A stretch of 64,000 nt of DNA from Oscillospiraceae bacterium (GTDB lineage: Bacteria; Bacillota; Clostridia; Oscillospirales; CAG-272). The stretch covers positions 1 to 64,000 of the forward strand of contig SVSJ01000001.1 in the NCBI GenBank assembly GCA_015064355.1, read 5' to 3'. The translations under genes and the position numbers were made by a program. The notes below the pieces were generated by a model. It was not told the DNA's origin. It worked only from the letters and a program-made list of their open reading frames with translations, and did no database searches. Below, piece by piece: positions 34,299 through 42,402 of the stretch (positions are counted from its first letter, which is position 1; every line of letters starts with the position of its first letter).

Positions 34299-35526
34299 AT
34301 TCTGTAATCTTTCTCATTTCGAGGTAATATCTCTTGCTTTCGGCTTCTCCCATTGAAAATGTCTTTCTGGGAAGAGCGCCGTAATTTTCTACATATGGGA
34401 ACAATTCTGCTTTGTCCATTCCGTCAAAGAGGAATCCAACAGTGTCAGGCGAATCTGAAAGTTTTTCGAGAGACTCTTCTCCATGAATATAGTCGCAAAT
34501 AACACCCGGGTGATTAACAATATAGTCATCAATGAAATTCTGGAGTGTACCGACAGTTAGCGCGTGGGAGGGATTGGTAAAATACAGCTCTCTTTTTGTA
34601 CCATTTGCAACCAGAGTAACGCCCTGTTTGTCACCCGTAAGACTTGTAATTGATTCGAGACATGATATAAAATTGTTGATATCACAGTTCTTAACAATTC
34701 TGTAAATAGGTTCAAACACCAAAGACTCATCAGAAAGCGCTGTGAGCTCACAGAGGGCGTATCTTGCCGGGTGGTTCATTTCCGCGCCCTGAGACTTAAG
34801 GCTCTCCCAGTGAGCTTTAGCAGCCGCGAGAGAGTGGTTACCGTCGCCCATAGCGTACTTAAGTTCTTTATCGGAAGATTCGTATTCAACAATTTTGCTT
34901 ATTATCGAGTCAAGGTTTTCTCCGTCAAAGAAATATCCCTGAATATGACCGCCTCCAAGCATTAAATCAAAATCGTAGATCGGTTTTGCTGATTTGGTTA
35001 TCTGCTCTGCTGCATCGAAAAGACCAACTTGTTCGTCTACCAGTATAAGAATATGCGGCAGCTCAACTGTGGCCTCCGCTCTTATCTTTGATCTCGGAGG
35101 TATACGCTCTATTACAGTTGCTTCTGTTGCTCGTACGGCAGATTTTGAGCCTTTTTCATAATTATATGCCTCAAGGTCGATCTTCCCAACTAAGCCGTGT
35201 CTGACGGAGCCATTCGGAAGTGTACGCTTAACGTAAATAATACCGTTCAAGCACTGCATAGAATCAGCGTCGAAATTGCTCATAGACTTTTTAATCGTGT
35301 TGCTATGAGCTGATTCAAAGTCCGTTTCGAGATAAGCTTCAGGCATTATGTAATTATATGCAGATGGTAACTCTCCAACAAGTTCTCGACATTTTTCCCA
35401 GTATTCCGGTTCAGAAGTAAATTGATCGCAAGCAATAACCGCCCACTTTTTCATAAGCTCCGGGTTATCCGCAAACTTGGGCAGTAAAATATCAGCGGGC
35501 GAGAAAATGGTGTTTGACTTTATCAT
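34297..35526 (-). CDS. DUF1015 family protein
   Basis: DUF1015 proteins are widespread, soluble and poorly characterised; some were linked to serine kinase activity, and an Archaeal relative phosphorylates serine. The 409 residues carry hallmarks: FSPADILLPKF, ACDQFTSEPEYWEKC, the YNYEKGSKSAVRATEATVIERIPPR block, the MGDGNHSLAAAK motif and a VSHDL-like end (FDGMDKAELFPYV). It faces serA tail to tail, and in many Clostridia DUF1015 genes lie beside serA/serC, which fits a serine-linked function. Own promoter at 35563-35591. Confidence 0.88.
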   Translation of the reverse strand: MIKSNTIFSPADILLPKFADNPELMKKWAVIACDQFTSEPEYWEKCRELVGELPSAYNYIMPEAYLETDFESAHSNTIKKSMSNFDADSMQCLNGIIYVKRTLPNGSVRHGLVGKIDLEAYNYEKGSKSAVRATEATVIERIPPRSKIRAEATVELPHILILVDEQVGLFDAAEQITKSAKPIYDFDLMLGGGHIQGYFFDGENLDSIISKIVEYESSDKELKYAMGDGNHSLAAAKAHWESLKSQGAEMNHPARYALCELTALSDESLVFEPIYRIVKNCDINNFISCLESITSLTGDKQGVTLVANGTKRELYFTNPSHALTVGTLQNFIDDYIVNHPGVICDYIHGEESLEKLSDSPDTVGFLFDGMDKAELFPYVENYGALPRKTFSMGEAESKRYYLEMRKITE

Positions 35527-35562
35527 GGACTATAAAACCTCGCTTTGGAATTTCATGTATAT

Positions 35563-35591
35563 ATTATATATTCCAAGCCCGAATATGTCAA
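35563..35591 (-). promoter_or_regulatory. Promoter of the DUF1015 gene
   Basis: Minus strand TTGACA (35586-35591), 17 bp, TATAAT (35563-35568): two perfect hexamers. Confidence 0.85.
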
Positions 35592-35643
35592 TATTGCCTT
35601 GTATTAAATATTAGAAAGATGATTATTTAAACATAAACACATA

Positions 35644-35672
35644 TTGACAAAATCATCTAAATTTCATATAAT
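35644..35672 (+). promoter_or_regulatory. Promoter of the aspartate kinase gene
   Basis: TTGACA (35644-35649), 17 bp, TATAAT (35667-35672). The leader before 35711 is too short for a lysine riboswitch. Confidence 0.88.
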
Positions 35673-35710
35673 GTAGTGTGGACAATTAAAATACTAGAGG
35701 TTAAGCAAAA

Positions 35711-37033
35711 GTGGACTCAAATATCAAAGTTTTAAAATTCGGCGGCAGTTCCCTTGCCGATGCTGAGCAGTTCAGAAAAGTAAAAAACATAGTTATGGCG
35801 GATGAGCGTAGAATCTACGTTATTCCCTCTGCTCCCGGCAAAAGATTTTCCGGTGACACAAAAGTCACTGATATGCTTTACGAATGTTATAATGTTGCCG
35901 AATCCGGTGGCGATATAGACGAAATTTTCTCAAAGGTATGTGATAGATACAATTCCATTATTGAGGGGTTGGGAATAGATCTTGACCTTTCCCTGGAGTA
36001 TCAGCACATTAAGTGGGCGATTCTGCATCACGCAGGTCGAGACTATGCGGCCAGCCGTGGTGAATATCTCAACGGAATTATTCTCGCAAAATTCCTGGAT
36101 TATGATTTTATCGATCCTTCAACTTATATAAAATTCTTTGACAACGGTACATTCGACTCTGAAATTACCAACACACTTCTGTCAACAGAACTCAAGAAGC
36201 ATAAGAACGGCGTAATCCCCGGTTTCTACGGCTCTATGCCCAACGGTACTATCAGAACTTTCTCGCGTGGCGGTAGCGATATTACAGGTTCTATCGTAGC
36301 TCGTGCAGCTCTTGCTGATATTTATGAAAACTGGACCGACGTTAGCGGTTTCCTTTCTGCTGACCCGAGAATCGTCGACAACCCCAAGGGAATTAGCTTT
36401 ATCACCTATCGCGAGCTCAGAGAGCTTTCCTATATGGGTGCCGGTGTGCTTCACGAGGATGCCATATTCCCTGTTCGTTTTGCCGGAATTCCGATAAATA
36501 TCAGAAATACTAACGCACCTGAAGATACCGGAACAATGATCGTTCCCTGCACTGATGTGTTCGATTCTGAAACTGTTATCACAGGTATTGCAGGCAAAAA
36601 AGGCTTCAGCGTTATTACTATTGAAAAGGCAATGATGAACTCCGAAAAGGGCTTTGGCAGAAAAGTTCTCGAAGCTATCGAAAAAGAGGGCCTTTCATTT
36701 GAGCATCTCCCTTCAGGTATTGACACAATGTGCGTTGTTCTTCATACGGAGGAGATCAACACCTGCCGTGACAGACTCAAGAACAGAATTTGTGCTTCAG
36801 TTGAGCCAGACAGCATTTCAATTGAAGACGGTCTTGCACTTATCGCTGTAGTTGGACGCAGCATGGTTAAAGCTAAGGGTACTGCAGTAAGAGTATTTAA
36901 GGCTGTAGCTGATTCCGAAATCAACATTCGTATGATCGATCAGGGTTCCTCCGAGCTTAACATCATTATCGGTGTTGACGAAAAAGATTTTGAAAAAGCA
37001 ACAAACGCAATTTATCACGAATTTGTTAAATAA
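35711..37033 (+). CDS. Aspartate kinase
   Basis: The enzyme phosphorylates aspartate for the lysine, threonine and methionine branches. It starts at GTG 35711 with AGAGG upstream and has 440 residues. KFGGSSLADAEQFRKV opens the kinase domain; FSRGGSDITGSIVA and TDVSGFLSADPRIV bind substrate and ATP. Two ACT domains follow (TGIAGKKGFSVITIEKAMM and LIAVVGRSMVKAKGTAVRVFKAVADSEI regions), implying feedback inhibition. It is monocistronic, without lysine riboswitch, so control is probably allosteric only. Confidence 0.95.
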   Translation: MDSNIKVLKFGGSSLADAEQFRKVKNIVMADERRIYVIPSAPGKRFSGDTKVTDMLYECYNVAESGGDIDEIFSKVCDRYNSIIEGLGIDLDLSLEYQHIKWAILHHAGRDYAASRGEYLNGIILAKFLDYDFIDPSTYIKFFDNGTFDSEITNTLLSTELKKHKNGVIPGFYGSMPNGTIRTFSRGGSDITGSIVARAALADIYENWTDVSGFLSADPRIVDNPKGISFITYRELRELSYMGAGVLHEDAIFPVRFAGIPINIRNTNAPEDTGTMIVPCTDVFDSETVITGIAGKKGFSVITIEKAMMNSEKGFGRKVLEAIEKEGLSFEHLPSGIDTMCVVLHTEEINTCRDRLKNRICASVEPDSISIEDGLALIAVVGRSMVKAKGTAVRVFKAVADSEINIRMIDQGSSELNIIIGVDEKDFEKATNAIYHEFVK

Positions 37034-37034
37034 A

Positions 37035-37059
37035 AAAGAGAGGTTTAATACCTCTCTTT
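37035..37059. terminator. Bidirectional terminator between aspartate kinase and HIT genes
   Basis: Perfect 10-bp stem AAAGAGAGGT/ACCTCTCTTT with a TTAAT loop; convergent genes on both sides. Confidence 0.85.
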
Positions 37060-37073
37060 AATACTTAATCAGA

Positions 37074-37421
37074 TCATTTCTCGGGGAATACGTGGATAGG
37101 AAGCTCTGTACCGCCGATAACGTGGAAGTGGAGATGGAAAACTGTCTGACCTGCATCCTTTCCGCAGTTGGAAATTACGCGATATCCATTCTCTGCTCCG
37201 CCAAGCTTTGCGATTTCGGGAATTGACTCGAAAATCTTTGAGACATATACGCTGTTCTCTTCTGTTATCTCATCCATAGATGCGATGTGCTTCTTGGGAA
37301 TAACAAGGATATGGCAAGGTGCCTCGGGGTTAATATCCTTAAACGCATATATCCATTCGTTTTCGAAAATCTTCGCAGACGGAATTTCTCCGGCAATAAT
37401 CTTACAAAAAATGCAATCCAT
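37074..37421 (-). CDS. HIT family nucleotide-binding hydrolase (HinT-like)
   Basis: Histidine-triad proteins hydrolyse purine nucleoside phosphoramidates and related AMP conjugates. The 115 residues start DCIFCKIIAGEIPS, with a Cys pair C3/C6 that may hold zinc, continue with the VIPKKHIASM helix and end with the histidine triad H96-x-H98-x-H100 (FHLHFHVIGG). Length and motif are those of HinT. AAAGGAG lies before the ATG. It is monocistronic, from a TTGATT-N17-TAAAAT promoter. Confidence 0.96.
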   Translation of the reverse strand: MDCIFCKIIAGEIPSAKIFENEWIYAFKDINPEAPCHILVIPKKHIASMDEITEENSVYVSKIFESIPEIAKLGGAENGYRVISNCGKDAGQTVFHLHFHVIGGTELPIHVFPEK

Positions 37422-37457
37422 AATAAGACTCCTTTAAATGGTTTTTTATCTACAGTA

Positions 37458-37486
37458 ATTTTACCACAATTAATCATAAAAATCAA
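37458..37486 (-). promoter_or_regulatory. Promoter of the HIT gene
   Basis: Minus strand TTGATT (37481-37486), 17 bp, TAAAAT (37458-37463). It shares the 76-bp gap with the start of the divergent amidohydrolase gene, whose promoter I cannot see. Confidence 0.7.
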
Positions 37487-37497
37487 GGACAAATAAA

Positions 37498-38313
37498 ATG
37501 TACAAAGTATTTGATATACATACACACACCTACCCTGAAGCTATTGCCGAGAAAGCTTGTATAAATCTTGGGAAATTCTACGATTTCATCTGCCAAGGTC
37601 AAGGCACATACTCTCATCTTGAATCTCAGGCTCAAGAGAACAATGTCGGCGGATATCTACTGTTCTCTGTTGCTACAAATCCACACCAAGTTGAAAAAGT
37701 CAACACGTCAATTGCTAACCTCGCAGAGCTGTCACGTTCACACGGTTTTCTCTCTGTTGGATTTGCGGGAATGCATCAGGATTTCCCGAATTTTGAAGCG
37801 GAAATCATTCGCTGTGAAGATCTTGGATTAAAGGGAGTTAAAATTCACCCCGATATTCAGGGTGTCGATATAAACGACCGGCGTCTGCTTCCCCTTTATG
37901 ATATACTTCAGTCAAAGGATATGCCCCTTTATCTTCATATGGGCGATGACAGACCGCAGTATCAGTTCTCCACTGCTGAAAAGCTGATAGACGTTCTTAA
38001 TAATTTTCCCAAACTACGAGTTGTCGCAGCGCATTTAGGCGGACACAGAGTATGGGATCACGCTGTTCCTCTTCTTGCAGGTAGAGAGAACGTTATGTAT
38101 GACACTTCAAGCGCATTATGGGCAATGACTGCTGATTATGCGGGCGAAGTTATAAAAAAGCTCGGCGCGGAAAATGTAATGTTCGGAACAGACTACCCTG
38201 TAAAGAATACAAAAGAAGAGCTTGACCGATTCTTCGCAATTGATTTGACTGACAAGCAGCGCGAGGACATACTTTGGAACAACGCTATAAGATTCTTAAG
38301 AATTGAGGAATAA
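37498..38313 (+). CDS. Amidohydrolase family metal-dependent hydrolase
   Basis: The 271-residue protein belongs to the amidohydrolase_2 group. Metal and active-site motifs are visible in order: HTHTYPEAIAEKA (HxH at about 8-10), GVKIHPDIQG, LHMGDDRPQ, AAHLGGH and FGTDYPV with the aspartate that activates water. AAGGA precedes the ATG. The substrate is unknown; relatives include decarboxylases and hydrolases. The FkbM methyltransferase gene starts 3 bp after its stop, so both are probably translated from one mRNA. Confidence 0.88.
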   Translation: MYKVFDIHTHTYPEAIAEKACINLGKFYDFICQGQGTYSHLESQAQENNVGGYLLFSVATNPHQVEKVNTSIANLAELSRSHGFLSVGFAGMHQDFPNFEAEIIRCEDLGLKGVKIHPDIQGVDINDRRLLPLYDILQSKDMPLYLHMGDDRPQYQFSTAEKLIDVLNNFPKLRVVAAHLGGHRVWDHAVPLLAGRENVMYDTSSALWAMTADYAGEVIKKLGAENVMFGTDYPVKNTKEELDRFFAIDLTDKQREDILWNNAIRFLRIEE

Positions 38314-38316
38314 GCT

Positions 38317-39384
38317 GTGTTTGCGAACTATTCAATATGGGATAAACTTCGCGAGAGTAATAAGCCGATATTTCTCTATGGAACAGGAAACGGCGGAGAC
38401 AAAATTATTTCCGCTCTGGAGCGCTCTGGAGCCTCTCTAACGGGAGTTTTCGCTTCCGACGGATTTGTACGCGACAGATACTTCCACGGCTTTAAGGTGC
38501 GTTCCTACAGCGATGTTGTTGCCGATTATGGTGATGACATAATTGTACTTCTTGCCTTTGGCACAACTCTTGAATCTGTAATAGCCTTCATTAGAGAACT
38601 TGACTCACGCCACGAGCTTATCATTCCGGACGTTCCCTTATACGGTGGAGATGTATTTGACTTTGAGTATTTTGCTTCTCATCGCGATATATTAGAGAAA
38701 ACTCTGTCCCTACTTGCTGATGAGAAATCAAAGCAGATATTTGAAGATGCAGTCAATTTCAGGCTTACAGGAAAACTCGAATATTTAAATATCACTGACG
38801 ATTGGCAAAAATCTCTAACAGAACTTCTCGGCGGACAAATTATCAATACCGCATTAGACGGTGGTGCGTTCAAAGGAGACAGTACGCAGGAATTTTTGGA
38901 TGCACTCGAGATGCAGAAAATATACGCTGTAGAAGCAGACCCCAAAACCTTTGTAAAGCTTTCAGATTTCGCCAAAAGTGTTGAATCGGCAGATGTTATT
39001 CCGATTCACGCAGCACTCTGGCACGAAGACGGAGAACTTGAATACATCTCATCCGGAAGTCGCGGTTCAGGTGAATCCGGTGCAAATAAGAGAGCAAAAC
39101 AAACAACTATCCCTTGCCGCACGATTGATTCTATCGTTGGTAAGGAAAGCATCGACCTTATTAAGCTTGATGTTGAAGGGGCTGAGCAATTCGCAATAGA
39201 CGGTGCTGTCAACACGATTGAAAGATGTCAGCCCAACATGATCGTTTCGCTGTATCATAAGACTGACGATCTGTTTGAGTTTGTTAACCGTATTGCAAAG
39301 CTTCTCCCCGACCACAAGCTGTATCTGCGAAGGATTCCCTGTATCCCTTTCTGGGACTTAAATCTTTACGCTGTCAGAACATAA
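38317..39384 (+). CDS. FkbM family SAM-dependent methyltransferase
   Basis: FkbM enzymes O-methylate polyketides, glycans or lipids. The 355-residue protein starts at GTG 38317 with GAGG in the end of the previous gene. Residues 1-115 form a Rossmann-like domain (IFLYGTGNGGDKIISAL), of the type that precedes FkbM in glycan-modification proteins. The methyltransferase domain begins with motif I ALDGGAFKGDST near 185, then IYAVEADPKTFVKL and LIKLDVEGAEQFAIDGA. No glycan or polyketide genes adjoin, except the convergent envelope operon. Target unknown. Confidence 0.88.
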   Translation: MFANYSIWDKLRESNKPIFLYGTGNGGDKIISALERSGASLTGVFASDGFVRDRYFHGFKVRSYSDVVADYGDDIIVLLAFGTTLESVIAFIRELDSRHELIIPDVPLYGGDVFDFEYFASHRDILEKTLSLLADEKSKQIFEDAVNFRLTGKLEYLNITDDWQKSLTELLGGQIINTALDGGAFKGDSTQEFLDALEMQKIYAVEADPKTFVKLSDFAKSVESADVIPIHAALWHEDGELEYISSGSRGSGESGANKRAKQTTIPCRTIDSIVGKESIDLIKLDVEGAEQFAIDGAVNTIERCQPNMIVSLYHKTDDLFEFVNRIAKLLPDHKLYLRRIPCIPFWDLNLYAVRT

Positions 39385-39387
39385 AAT

Positions 39388-39425
39388 AAAGCACTTGATA
39401 TTGTGTCAAGTGCTTTTCTTTATTA
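39388..39425. terminator. Bidirectional terminator after the FkbM gene
   Basis: Perfect 11-bp stem (39388-39398 with 39406-39416), T-rich on the right and A-rich on the left; it also closes the convergent envelope operon. Confidence 0.88.
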
Positions 39426-39941
39426 TTGAGCCTTTTCTACTGAAGTAATGATCGCAGTAACAGCAAGGTATTTACTGTAGATTTCGATCTCTTTATTTGC
39501 TCCGATGTATGTGTTGCCGTTCAGAAGAAAACGTCCTTCGGCGTCGATTCTACCTTTTACATTTGCGCTAACCTCAACGTCAACACGATAGAGATCTCCG
39601 GTTGCGTTATTCTGTGCAATGACTACGTCACCGTTTGGCATCTGATATTCTTTCTCGGCATCATTTACCGTAATTCCCTCTCGAATTGTACCAAACAGTG
39701 TGTTTACATCCTTTAGATAGAAGTTTGTGTTTGGCTCGAAATAGTTTTTGGCAGATGTATCTTTGATGTCGAGAACTTTGAAAGTAACAACATAATCTTC
39801 GAGAGCGACCTGCTCACCAACGTCAGAAATGCTGTTAACGTACATTCTTACGCCAATTGCAACAACGCAAACAACAAGAGCAATGATGATAAATATATCA
39901 AGAGCGCCGATTCGCGTCTTTTTTACTTTATTTGTATCCAT
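39423..39941 (-). CDS. DUF4330 membrane-anchored protein (copy 2 of 2)
   Basis: The 172-residue protein has a basic N-terminus, one membrane helix (residues 13-33, LDIFIIIALVVCVVAIGVRMY) and an extracytoplasmic beta-rich domain with a VVTFKVLDIKD strand and an IGANKEIEIYSKYLAVTAII end; this matches DUF4330 proteins. Function unknown. GGAGG precedes the ATG. It is the last gene of the envelope operon and a relative of the 42402 gene, which lies on the other side of the tagO-like gene. Confidence 0.8.
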   Translation of the reverse strand: MDTNKVKKTRIGALDIFIIIALVVCVVAIGVRMYVNSISDVGEQVALEDYVVTFKVLDIKDTSAKNYFEPNTNFYLKDVNTLFGTIREGITVNDAEKEYQMPNGDVVIAQNNATGDLYRVDVEVSANVKGRIDAEGRFLLNGNTYIGANKEIEIYSKYLAVTAIITSVEKAQ

Positions 39942-39952
39942 GTTACCTCCAA

Positions 39953-40699
39953 TTAATCATTGACACGAAAATAGTAGTTTGTAAGATTATTTGCACCAAA
40001 AACATCAATTGATTCTGTTATTACCTTGATGTTCATTATTCCATTATAATAGTGGGCCTCTGATACAACGATACCCGTTTCGACCGATATCTCGAATACG
40101 CTCTTTGCAGATTTGCCGTTGTCAACGATTTCGAGATACAGACTTTTTTTGTCACCTGATAAAACAAATTGCGAATTGTACTTTTCAGCCAGAGCAATTG
40201 CGTCATCCAGAGAAGTAATACCGATCTCCGAATACATTTCAGATCCATCTGAGATTGTCTTATAATTGTAAATATCAGATTTGATGTATAGGTATTCCCC
40301 GTCAAATGCTATAGTGCTTGAGGGGGATTCAATCTTATATAGCTTATCTTTTCTTGTTAACGTATACTCCGCATTAAACTTATCATCACCGTGATACGTT
40401 TCCACGCTTAATTTTCGCACATAAGAATTACGAATGTTAATAGATTCAAGAACATCAAGCGGGTTAAGATAATACACATCACCTATTAGCGCATCGGTAT
40501 TATCAGATATTTCCGGAACATAGGTGGGGTCGGCGATATTACCTCCAGCAGGGTCATCACTGCTGTAAAACAATCCTAATATTGTGCCGAAATTCAAGTA
40601 AATTATTACAGCAAGAATCGCGAGGGCTATTCCACAGGCTGCAATAATAAATATTACTTTAACGTTTGCATCTTTTAGATTGAGCTTAACATTTTTCAT
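39953..40699 (-). CDS. Unknown membrane-anchored extracytoplasmic protein
   Basis: I do not recognise this 248-residue protein. After a short basic start it has one hydrophobic helix (residues 13-36) and a 200-residue domain of alternating strands that recalls lipoprotein carrier (LolA/LppX-like) beta-barrels: YTLTRKDKLYKIESPSS, TIAFDGEYLYIKSD, SLYLEIVDNGKSAKSVFEIS, ETGIVVSEAHYYNGIMNIKVITESID. That comparison is an impression. It starts 5 bp after the tagO-like gene, with no clear ribosome site. Confidence 0.65.
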   Translation of the reverse strand: MKNVKLNLKDANVKVIFIIAACGIALAILAVIIYLNFGTILGLFYSSDDPAGGNIADPTYVPEISDNTDALIGDVYYLNPLDVLESINIRNSYVRKLSVETYHGDDKFNAEYTLTRKDKLYKIESPSSTIAFDGEYLYIKSDIYNYKTISDGSEMYSEIGITSLDDAIALAEKYNSQFVLSGDKKSLYLEIVDNGKSAKSVFEISVETGIVVSEAHYYNGIMNIKVITESIDVFGANNLTNYYFRVND

Positions 40700-40704
40700 T
40701 ATGT

Positions 40705-41889
40705 TTATTTGTTGTTTATTTCAGATTCAGAACTATCCTTCGCCTCTGATTGATCAGGTTTAGCTCTGTTGTGAAGTTCTATCTTTTTTGCCTTTGCGGG
40801 ATCAAGTTCGTGCATATACTCGTCAACAGTCATGTCGTCGGTTGTAAGACCTGAGTGGCGTCTGCCATATGGATTCTTCATTATTGCAACGTTTACGACG
40901 AGAATGATTACGGCAATAATAGCAATCGCAATAGATTTGATTACTTTTGTTGAATCACTCATAAGATCGGTACAGAATACTGCAACAAGGCCAAGTATAC
41001 CGCAAATAGCATAAAGGATCTTAACGGATTCCTTTTGCGTGAATCCCATATCAATAAGCTTGTGGTGAATATGGTCACGGTCGGGAGAAAAGGGGCTCTT
41101 ACCCTTGATGAGTCTGCGGATGATTGCTGACAATGCATCAAACAAAGGAAGGGCGAAAATTGCAAGTGGAACGATGAATGAAAGCACAGCGTGGAGCTTA
41201 AACACGCCCTGAATCGAAAGAACAGCCAGGGTGTAACCTAAGAACAGCGCTCCGGTGTCTCCCATGAAGATTCTTGCAGGATTAGAGTTGAACGGTAAGA
41301 ATCCAAGACAAGAACCTAAAAGGATCGTGCAGATCAAGGTGCTCACAATATCACCGTGAAGAAGCACTACACAAAGAAGTGACATAGCAGATATAGCTGA
41401 AACACCGCATGCAAGGCCGTCAAGACCGTCGATGAAATTAATTGCGTTGGTAAGGCCGACGATCCAAAGAATAGTAAGAGGGATACTGAACACTCCAAGA
41501 GGAATGTATCCGCCAATATTTACGTGCTCGATAACATTTCCGTTAAATACAGCAAATCCGGCAACCATCAACTGAATCAGTAGCTTGATCCAAGCGTTGA
41601 GGCGAAAAATGTCATCAATAATACCGATGATAACAAGAACCGCGCCGCCGATCAATATTGTTGCAAGCTGACTGTCGATATCACAGAAAAGAACTGTCGT
41701 AATTAAAAAGCTTAAGTAAATAGCCAATCCACCAATACGCGGAATCGGTTTGCTGTGGACTCTTCTGTTATCCAGCGGAACATCAACAGCATCAATTTTA
41801 AAGGCAAGTACTCTTACAGCAGGTGTCATGGAATATGCCAGAAGCGCTGCACAAATAAAAGCGACTATGCCATAAACAAGTTGTATCAT
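40705..41889 (-). CDS. tagO: Undecaprenyl-phosphate N-acetylglucosaminyl 1-phosphate transferase (TagO/WecA-like)
   Basis: The enzyme makes undecaprenyl-diphosphate-GlcNAc (or a related sugar), the first lipid intermediate of teichoic acids and other wall polymers. The 394-residue protein has about 10-11 membrane segments and the family motifs [54 protein letters not shown] and the HIHH cluster in [10 protein letters not shown]. The last 40 residues are charged and cytoplasmic. GGAG lies upstream. MraY is excluded by motif differences. Confidence 0.92.
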   Translation of the reverse strand: MIQLVYGIVAFICAALLAYSMTPAVRVLAFKIDAVDVPLDNRRVHSKPIPRIGGLAIYLSFLITTVLFCDIDSQLATILIGGAVLVIIGIIDDIFRLNAWIKLLIQLMVAGFAVFNGNVIEHVNIGGYIPLGVFSIPLTILWIVGLTNAINFIDGLDGLACGVSAISAMSLLCVVLLHGDIVSTLICTILLGSCLGFLPFNSNPARIFMGDTGALFLGYTLAVLSIQGVFKLHAVLSFIVPLAIFALPLFDALSAIIRRLIKGKSPFSPDRDHIHHKLIDMGFTQKESVKILYAICGILGLVAVFCTDLMSDSTKVIKSIAIAIIAVIILVVNVAIMKNPYGRRHSGLTTDDMTVDEYMHELDPAKAKKIELHNRAKPDQSEAKDSSESEINNK

Positions 41890-41916
41890 TTTGTTGAATC
41901 TCCAAAAAAGATAAAA

Positions 41917-42402
41917 TTATTGGACTTTGTTGATTTTAATACAGTAGCCTATGCCATACATTTCCGGAAAAACAACACTGTATTTTTGTCCTACTCTCAT
42001 TTCACAACCGTCGATAGTAAAAGCACGATCCGACTCAACGGCGTCAGCTTCTATGGTAACATATATTGTTACTTTACCGTCAACAACAGCTACCTTCTCT
42101 TTTCCCTCGGTGTAATCAAAAGTTATTACTTCATAAGGTACACTCTGTACACCGACAACATTGCCAAGATTCTTTCTTTCGATAGCATCCTGAACAGCTT
42201 GTCCGTTATCAATCATTCCGTCGAACCTGTCGTCAACATCCTGAAGTTCTATTACGTACTGAATTTTTGAAACAGTGGTTTGAGGCTGCGCTGTAGTTGC
42301 GTCCCTGCCGATGAACACACCTGCAAGTATGACTGCTGCAGCAATAATAATCAAAATAATTATTACATCAACAAAATTGAACTTGAATTTTTTGTTATTC
42401 AT
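41917..42402 (-). CDS. DUF4330 membrane-anchored protein (copy 1 of 2)
   Basis: The 161-residue protein has the same build as the gene at 39423: a basic start, one membrane helix (KFNFVDVIIILIIIAAAVILAGVFIG), and a beta-rich domain with IQYVIELQDVDDRF, VITFDYTEGKEKVAVVDGKVTIYVTIEA and a VGQKYSVVFPEM end. AAAGGAG precedes the ATG. Its start overlaps the end of the O-antigen ligase-like gene by 8 bases, suggesting coupling. Function unknown. Confidence 0.78.
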   Translation of the reverse strand: MNNKKFKFNFVDVIIILIIIAAAVILAGVFIGRDATTAQPQTTVSKIQYVIELQDVDDRFDGMIDNGQAVQDAIERKNLGNVVGVQSVPYEVITFDYTEGKEKVAVVDGKVTIYVTIEADAVESDRAFTIDGCEMRVGQKYSVVFPEMYGIGYCIKINKVQ

